Positions 13,881 through 17,443 of a stretch of 17,443 nt of DNA are shown here, one piece after another. The notes below the pieces were generated by a model, which saw only the letters and a program-made list of their open reading frames with translations, did no database searches and was not told the DNA's origin. Positions within the stretch are counted from its first letter, which is position 1, and each line of letters begins with the position of its first letter. Location of the stretch: the NCBI GenBank assembly GCA_900313545.1, contig OMRS01000055.1:1-17443 (forward strand), written 5' to 3'. The stretch comes from an uncultured Eubacteriales bacterium (lineage in GTDB: Bacteria > Bacillota_A > Clostridia > Christensenellales > Aristaeellaceae). The translations under genes were made by a program, and so were the position numbers.

Positions 13881-14273
13881 ATGAATAAGCTGGATCTGAT
13901 CGGGAAAAGGTTTGGAAAACTGACAGTGGTCTCCCTTGCCGAGGGAACGAAGAACGGCTATCTCTGCTGGCTGTGCAAATGTGACTGTGGAAATGAGAAG
14001 ATCGTCACAAGCCAGGCGCTGAGAATCGGGCATACGAAATCCTGCGGATGTCTGAAGGAAGGCAGAATTGAAGTCCTCGGAATGAAATTTGGAAAACTGA
14101 GCGTACTGGAACAGATCCCGACCGGGGAGGGAGAGGACAAGCTCTACCGCTGCAGGTGCGAATGCGGAAGAGAAGTGTTTGCCAGACGAAAGGAACTTCT
14201 GCTGTTCAGCAAGAGAAGCTGCGGATGTGCCAGACGGGTCAAAAAGACTCCGGCGGTTGAAACCAGATCCTGA
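13881..14273 (+). CDS. Small protein with two zinc-ribbon-like (C-x-C-x-C-G ... S-C-G-C) repeats
   Basis: A 130-residue protein built from two copies of one unit. Copy 1 (about 6-58): IGKRFGKLTVV, then Cys29, Cys32, Cys34, Cys36-Gly, then SCGC at 54-57. Copy 2 (about 65-117): LGMKFGKLSVL, then Cys91, Cys93, Cys95-Gly, then SCGC at 113-116. This unit is common in phage and mobile-element proteins of Firmicutes, sometimes next to HNH or AP2 endonuclease domains, and probably binds zinc and nucleic acid. No nuclease domain is present here. The tail is basic. ATG 13881 has GGAGG 6 bases upstream and starts at the repeat; ATG 13761, with AGGAGG 4 bases upstream, would add 40 Arg-rich residues but overlaps the folded RNA. 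Base use is less G+C-rich than in the neighbours, suggesting transfer. Confidence 0.8.
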   Translation: MNKLDLIGKRFGKLTVVSLAEGTKNGYLCWLCKCDCGNEKIVTSQALRIGHTKSCGCLKEGRIEVLGMKFGKLSVLEQIPTGEGEDKLYRCRCECGREVFARRKELLLFSKRSCGCARRVKKTPAVETRS

Positions 14274-14369
14274 TGAACGCTGTTTCTGACAGCAACGCCC
14301 GGGAGTATCAGAATCTGCCGCGAACGCGGACGCGACTGATGCTTTGAAGTGAGGAAATCACAAACGGAA

Positions 14370-14393
14370 GCCCCGCACGGACTCGTGCGGGGC
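14370..14393. terminator. Hairpin between convergent zinc-ribbon and PfkB genes
   Basis: A perfect 10-bp stem GCCCCGCACG/CGTGCGGGGC with loop GACT lies about 95 bases after the zinc-ribbon gene and 46 before the kinase stop. T-runs are poor on both sides, so it is a probable rather than certain two-way terminator. Confidence 0.6.
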
Positions 14394-14439
14394 CTTGCAT
14401 ATTTCCGGAAGTCCTGCGGAAAGTGACGGTCCTTTGGTG

Positions 14440-15414
14440 TCAGGAGCCGGAGGCCTGCAGGATGGAAAAACGCCGGAAGACCTCCTCACGTGACCGGAGC
14501 CCTTCGCTGGCCCCCAGACATTCCACGATGCAGGAGGCTGTCGCACAGCCAAACAGGGCACAGTCCCGGAGGGAATACCCCATCAGGCGGGCATAGAGGA
14601 AGCCCGCAGCGAAGGAGTCCCCGGCCCCGGTGGTGTCAACAGTCCGGGAAACAGGGTAGGCGGGGACCTCATGCAGCTGCGAGGCGGTGCGGATGAGGGC
14701 GCCCCGGCTGCCAAGCTTGACAACAGCGCAGCCCACCCCGGCATCATTGAGCATCCGGGCACACTCCCGCACGTCCCTGACTCCGGTAAGCCGGATGGCC
14801 TGATCCTCGTTGGGAAAGAAAAAGTCCAGATGCGGCAGGATGTTTTCCAGATCGCGGAGGGTTTCACCGGCCTTGGGGCTGGACATGTCTGCAGCCAGAA
14901 TGCGCCCGGGACGGGACTTGATCCGGGCAAACAGCCGTTCCATCTCCGGAATTCCGGTGCGCGGGGAGACGAACATGCCGGGAAAGCAGACGAGATCAGC
15001 TGCGCTGTCCACGTGGGGAAGGTAGGTGTCATCTGTCAGGCGGCGCATGCTGCCGCGGGGGTTGGTCAGAAAAAAACGCTCTCCGTCGGGACGGACCAGG
15101 ACGAGGTTGATGCTGGTGGTCAGCTGTGCATCCCTGCGGATCCGCGAGGTCGACACGCCCCGGGAGGAGAGAAAGCGCAGCAGCATCTCCCCGGCTTCAT
15201 CCCGGCCGACGGCGGAAACCAGGTCGACCTGCGCGCCCAGGCGGTGCAGGATGACCGCTTCGTTGAGGGCATTGCCGCCGCAGGACATGCGGATGTCCTC
15301 CGCGGGCAGGGAACCCTCTGAGAGGGCGGAAAAATCCACCGGACGGGCCAGAATATCCACGTTGACGGGACCCAGGAGGGTCACGGACGGACGGACGGCT
15401 TCAGGAAGCGTCAT
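14440..15414 (-). CDS. PfkB/ribokinase family carbohydrate kinase
   Basis: A 324-residue kinase of the ribokinase fold. Visible features: the N-terminal strand VTLLGPVNVDIL with Asp20 for the sugar, the GGN turn at 46-48 followed by ALNEAVILHRLGA, the FFPNEDQAIRLTG segment, and the C-terminal ATP signature DTTGAGDSFAAGFL with the catalytic base Asp266. The family phosphorylates sugars, nucleosides or sugar acids; the substrate cannot be read from sequence. ATG 15414 is preceded by AAGGAGG 8 bases away and begins where the family begins; the longer in-frame extension runs over the upstream acetyltransferase gene. It lies 73 bases downstream of that gene on the same strand and may be co-transcribed. 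Confidence 0.93.
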   Translation of the reverse strand: MTLPEAVRPSVTLLGPVNVDILARPVDFSALSEGSLPAEDIRMSCGGNALNEAVILHRLGAQVDLVSAVGRDEAGEMLLRFLSSRGVSTSRIRRDAQLTTSINLVLVRPDGERFFLTNPRGSMRRLTDDTYLPHVDSAADLVCFPGMFVSPRTGIPEMERLFARIKSRPGRILAADMSSPKAGETLRDLENILPHLDFFFPNEDQAIRLTGVRDVRECARMLNDAGVGCAVVKLGSRGALIRTASQLHEVPAYPVSRTVDTTGAGDSFAAGFLYARLMGYSLRDCALFGCATASCIVECLGASEGLRSREEVFRRFSILQASGS

Positions 15415-15487
15415 CGGGGGTACCTCCTTGCAGATGCAGAAATGATGCGGCATGCGGAACCGGCGGGAAGGAACGACAGGGCGGAGA

Positions 15488-15937
15488 TCAGAAGTCCAGG
15501 CGGTACACCCGGCTGTCTTCTCCGTGGACATCCTTGAGCAGGCCGGTGAAGCGGCATCCGTATTTTTCGTACAGGCCCACTTCGCCGGTGGAAATGTACA
15601 GTGCATGGTGCCCCTCTTCTGCCGCCAGATTTCTGGCGGCGTCCAGAAGCCGGCCGAAGCAGCGGCGGCCGCGGTAGACGGGGAAGGTGTAGACGAAGCC
15701 CACCCACGGCGTCAGGGAGGGTTCACGGATGTCATCCTGCTCGGCGAGGGTGCAGAAGGAAACCAGGCTGTCCCCGTCCGTCAGCAGCAGAAGACGGGTC
15801 GTCTCCCCGCACAGATGCCGCAGCTCATGGTTTTGAAGAAGCCGGCACAGGAAACGTCCGGCCTCCCAGCTGCAGGTCCTGAGCTGACTGAGCCAGTGAT
15901 CCTGCCGGTCACAGGAGAAATACTCAATGATCTTCAT
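15488..15937 (-). CDS. GNAT family N-acetyltransferase
   Basis: A 149-residue acetyl-CoA-dependent transferase of unknown substrate. The acetyl-CoA site is the segment VGFVYTFPVYRGRRCFGRLL, with R-G-R-R-x-F-G replacing the usual R/Q-x-x-G-x-G/A, then ALYISTGEVGLYEKYGCRF, the typical final beta-alpha-beta of GNATs in which Tyr acts as acid. The start at 15937 has GAGGGG 7 bases upstream. A possible -10 box (TATGAT, 16099-16104 on the - strand) without a good -35 would give a leader of about 155 bases and overlaps the + strand promoter at 16088-16115. The PfkB kinase follows by 73 bases; no functional link is evident. Confidence 0.88.
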   Translation of the reverse strand: MKIIEYFSCDRQDHWLSQLRTCSWEAGRFLCRLLQNHELRHLCGETTRLLLLTDGDSLVSFCTLAEQDDIREPSLTPWVGFVYTFPVYRGRRCFGRLLDAARNLAAEEGHHALYISTGEVGLYEKYGCRFTGLLKDVHGEDSRVYRLDF

Positions 15938-16087
15938 AAAGAAACCCCTCTTTCAGGACGGCGCCCCTGTCTTCGGAATATCTGCGCTCATGGTACTCCC
16001 GCTGGGGCGGTATTTCAACCCGAATGTGCCCGGACGCTGGGGACGCAACGGGAAGACGCCTTTTGAAAAAGAAGCCGGCGGAACTGC

Positions 16088-16115
16088 TTGCAAATCCGAT
16101 CATAAAGAGTAAAAT
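16088..16115 (+). promoter_or_regulatory. Promoter of the two-span membrane protein gene
   Basis: TTGCAA (16088-16093), a 16-base spacer and TAAAAT (16110-16115) in an A+T-rich patch. The leader would be about 90 bases. It overlaps a possible divergent -10 box for the acetyltransferase gene. Confidence 0.5.
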
Positions 16116-16210
16116 AATTACGAAGAGACAGAAGAAACTGTCACAGGACGCGCGGTGACGAGATTCCGGGAGAGGGGCGGCACCCTGCGGAAAAAGAAAG
16201 GAGAATTCCC

Positions 16211-16774
16211 ATGGCAAAAGACACGGCATTCAAACCCAAGAAAAGCTCCGCAAGGATGATTCGCATCCTTTTGACCGCGATTTTCATTGTGAAAGTGGTG
16301 GCCACCATCCTGGGAACCATCGTCACCCTGGTTTCCGCCTCCAGCGTGACAAAGACCCTTGTGACAACGGCAAATGACTCGATGGGCGATCTTCAGCAGG
16401 CGGCTTCGCCGGAACTGATGAACAATCTGCAGGCGATCGCGGGGATCGTTCAAGGCCTGGGCTCGGCACTGATTCCCGTGGGGATCCTTGCCGCCCTGAT
16501 CCTCATCTTCAAGTTTTATGTGGACTACTGCTACAAGATGATGGAAGTGGAGCGCACGGAGGATGTGCGGGTGCTCCGCAACCTGATGGTGGCAAAAGAA
16601 GCCGGCATCGGGAACGATACGACCCAGCTGATTGAATTCATGGACAGCAAGGCTGACAGCATCACCAGTCGTTCCTCCAGGGAGAAGAAAGCGATCTACG
16701 AAGAGATCCGCGCGGTTCATACGCTGCTTGAAAATCAGGGCGGAACCCCCAATTCTCCCTATGCAAGACGCTGA
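16211..16774 (+). CDS. Membrane protein of unknown function, two transmembrane helices
   Basis: I do not recognise this 187-residue family. A basic N-terminus (KDTAFKPKKSSAR) is followed by a first helix (about 17-42), a short polar loop with DSMGDLQQAASPELMNNL, and a second helix (about 82-105). The C-terminal 80 residues are charged and helical, with KMMEVERTEDVRVLRNLMVAKEAG and a SREKKAIYEEIRAVHTLLE coil-like end. By the positive-inside rule both termini are cytoplasmic, with a loop of about 40 residues outside. The ATG at 16211 has AAAGGAG 7 bases upstream. It is a single-gene unit with its own promoter and a hairpin after it. A scaffold or partner-binding role would fit but is guesswork. 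Confidence 0.8.
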   Translation: MAKDTAFKPKKSSARMIRILLTAIFIVKVVATILGTIVTLVSASSVTKTLVTTANDSMGDLQQAASPELMNNLQAIAGIVQGLGSALIPVGILAALILIFKFYVDYCYKMMEVERTEDVRVLRNLMVAKEAGIGNDTTQLIEFMDSKADSITSRSSREKKAIYEEIRAVHTLLENQGGTPNSPYARR

Positions 16775-16802
16775 GCAGTTTTCGGTTTGTCCCTTATGAC
16801 GG

Positions 16803-16829
16803 CGCCGCAGCAGAAAAACTGCTGCGGCG
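16803..16829 (+). terminator. Hairpin after the membrane protein gene
   Basis: An 11-bp stem CGCCGCAGCAG/CTGCTGCGGCG with an AAAAA loop, 28 bases after the stop. There is no proper T-run, only TCGCTTTG, so termination may be partial. Confidence 0.6.
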
Positions 16830-16880
16830 TCGCTTTGACGGGAGGGATGCCGCCGTGCCCTCCCGGGAGAAAATGAGGGA

Positions 16881-16897
16881 GCGCTTTTGAAAAGCGC
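16881..16897. repeat. Near-perfect palindrome GCGCTTTT-G-AAAAGCGC
   Basis: The 8-base arms are separated by one base, and flanking GAGGGA and TCTCCC extend the symmetry. It lies 10 bases before the -35 box of the next gene. It could be an operator or a second terminator-like hairpin. Confidence 0.45.
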
Positions 16898-16906
16898 ATT
16901 TCTCCC

Positions 16907-16935
16907 TTGCACACGGCAGGGTTTTCAGCTACAAT
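16907..16935 (+). promoter_or_regulatory. Sigma-A promoter of the oadA/pycB-type gene
   Basis: TTGCAC (16907-16912), a 17-base spacer and TACAAT (16930-16935). Transcription would begin near 16942, 44 bases before the start codon. Confidence 0.72.
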
Positions 16936-16985
16936 AATAGTGGCGTAAATTGGATGTTTATCTATAGTTGATAGGAGATTAAGCC

Positions 16986-17443
16986 ATGAGAAAAGTACAA
17001 TTTACAGAAACCGTCATGCGTGACGCCAATCAGTCCCTGATGGCGACCCGTCTGCCCTACTCGGATTTTGAAGCCATTCTGCCGACCATGGACAAAGCGG
17101 GTTACTATTCTGTGGAGTGCTGGGGCGGTGCCACCTTCGACTCGTGTCTGCGCTACCTGGGAGAGGATCCTTGGGAGCGTCTGCGCAACATCCGCAAGAA
17201 TATGCCCAACACCCGCCTGCAGATGCTGCTGCGCGGCCAGAACCTGCTGGGATACAAGCACTACCATGACGATGTCGTGGAGAAGTTTGTGGAACTGAGC
17301 ATCAAGAACGGCATTGACATTATCCGCATTTTTGACGCACTCAATGATTTCCGCAACCTCGGAACCGCACTGGATGCCACCAAGAAGTATGCCACCCAGC
17401 GCACCATCGCCTCCGGCTGCATCAGCTATACCCAGAGCCCCGT
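16986..17443 (+). CDS. Oxaloacetate decarboxylase alpha subunit / pyruvate carboxylase subunit B (3' end outside window)
   Basis: The frame stays open to the window end, giving 152 codons. The product is the start of a biotin-dependent carboxyltransferase: FTETVMRDANQSLMATR holds the metal-binding Asp, followed by VECWGGATFDSCLRYLGEDP, MLLRGQNLLGYKHY and IIRIFDALNDFRNL, all hallmark blocks of the HMGL-like TIM barrel in OadA and PycB. It transfers a carboxyl group between biotin and pyruvate/oxaloacetate. ATG 16986 has AGGAG 8 bases upstream. Whether it works in a Na+-pumping decarboxylase or in anaplerosis depends on genes beyond the edge (oadB/gcdB-type membrane subunit, biotin carrier, biotin carboxylase), which cannot be seen. 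The canonical RDAHQS has Asn for His here. Confidence 0.94.
   Translation, partial: MRKVQFTETVMRDANQSLMATRLPYSDFEAILPTMDKAGYYSVECWGGATFDSCLRYLGEDPWERLRNIRKNMPNTRLQMLLRGQNLLGYKHYHDDVVEKFVELSIKNGIDIIRIFDALNDFRNLGTALDATKKYATQRTIASGCISYTQSP

Noticed and set aside
13662..14273. Intact group II intron starting at GTGCG (13662)
   Set aside because: The start and the GTACGGTTC segment are suggestive, but there is no reverse transcriptase, no matching 5' half of domain V and no AY end. At most it would be a fragment.
13881..14273. IscB, IsrB or HNH endonuclease encoded after the RNA
   Set aside because: The frame has no PLMP, RuvC or HNH motif and is only 130 residues; it is a duplicated zinc-ribbon protein.
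15924..16229. 101-codon - strand frame with a hydrophobic stretch overlapping the acetyltransferase start
   Set aside because: It has one helix-like segment (FFCLFVIILLFMIGF) but no ribosome site, its start lies over the ribosome site and first codons of the + strand gene, and A+T-rich promoter DNA explains the hydrophobic codons.
16118..16912. 264-codon - strand frame opposite the two-span membrane protein
   Set aside because: His/Arg/Gly-rich antisense shadow without a ribosome site; the + strand gene has promoter, ribosome site and hairpin.
1..17443. CRISPR arrays, tRNA or rRNA genes, insertion-sequence transposases
   Set aside because: No spaced direct repeats, no clover-leaf with T-loop GTTCRA in context, no rRNA stretches and no transposase-like protein were seen on either strand.

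Overview
The window looks like a chromosomal segment of a high-GC, Gram-positive-type anaerobe of the class Clostridia, probably a gut lineage. Reasons: strong AGGAGG-type ribosome binding sites on most genes, G+C-rich coding sequence, sigma-A-like promoters, a stand-alone GatB/YqeY protein, a MATE exporter of the clostridial type, and an oxaloacetate decarboxylase/pyruvate carboxylase-B-type gene. The lineage is inferred from gene style only.

Layout. 1-3244: two overlapping + strand genes. The first is a membrane protein with two Rossmann (TrkA-N/RCK-like) domains and a C-terminal ryanodine-receptor-repeat (RyR)-like domain, cut by the window edge. The second is a TIR - single membrane span - Sel1-repeat protein. 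3228-6147: dapF, a MATE exporter and a small exported protein, tightly packed behind a promoter that lies inside the end of the TIR gene. 6237-9204: a 962-residue PAS/degenerate GGDEF/EAL/PAS protein that probably breaks down cyclic di-GMP. 9215-9738: yqeY on the - strand with a textbook promoter. 9740-10358: a gene-free stretch ending in a promoter and a hairpin-rich leader in front of metK (10359-11510). 11707-12564: a Cof-type HAD phosphatase, separated by a two-way terminator from a convergent azoreductase-like flavoprotein (12660-13214). 13633-14393: a compact unit, less G+C-rich than its surroundings, made of a promoter, a structured non-coding RNA and a duplicated zinc-ribbon protein. 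14440-15937: a PfkB-family kinase and a GNAT acetyltransferase on the - strand. 16088-16829: a two-span membrane protein of unknown function. 16907-end: promoter and first 152 codons of an oadA/pycB-type carboxyltransferase.

Two places deserve attention. First, the RyR/TrkA-type membrane protein and the TIR-TM-Sel1 receptor-like protein share an 8-bp overlap and look like a two-gene signalling or defence module: a predicted NAD-cleaving enzyme next to a predicted nucleotide-responsive membrane protein. Second, the RNA upstream of the zinc-ribbon gene resembles, from memory, the HEARO/omega-RNA family that accompanies IscB nucleases, yet no IscB is present. Both are inferences from reading the sequence, and decisive tests are given. 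The remaining genes are ordinary housekeeping or metabolic genes.
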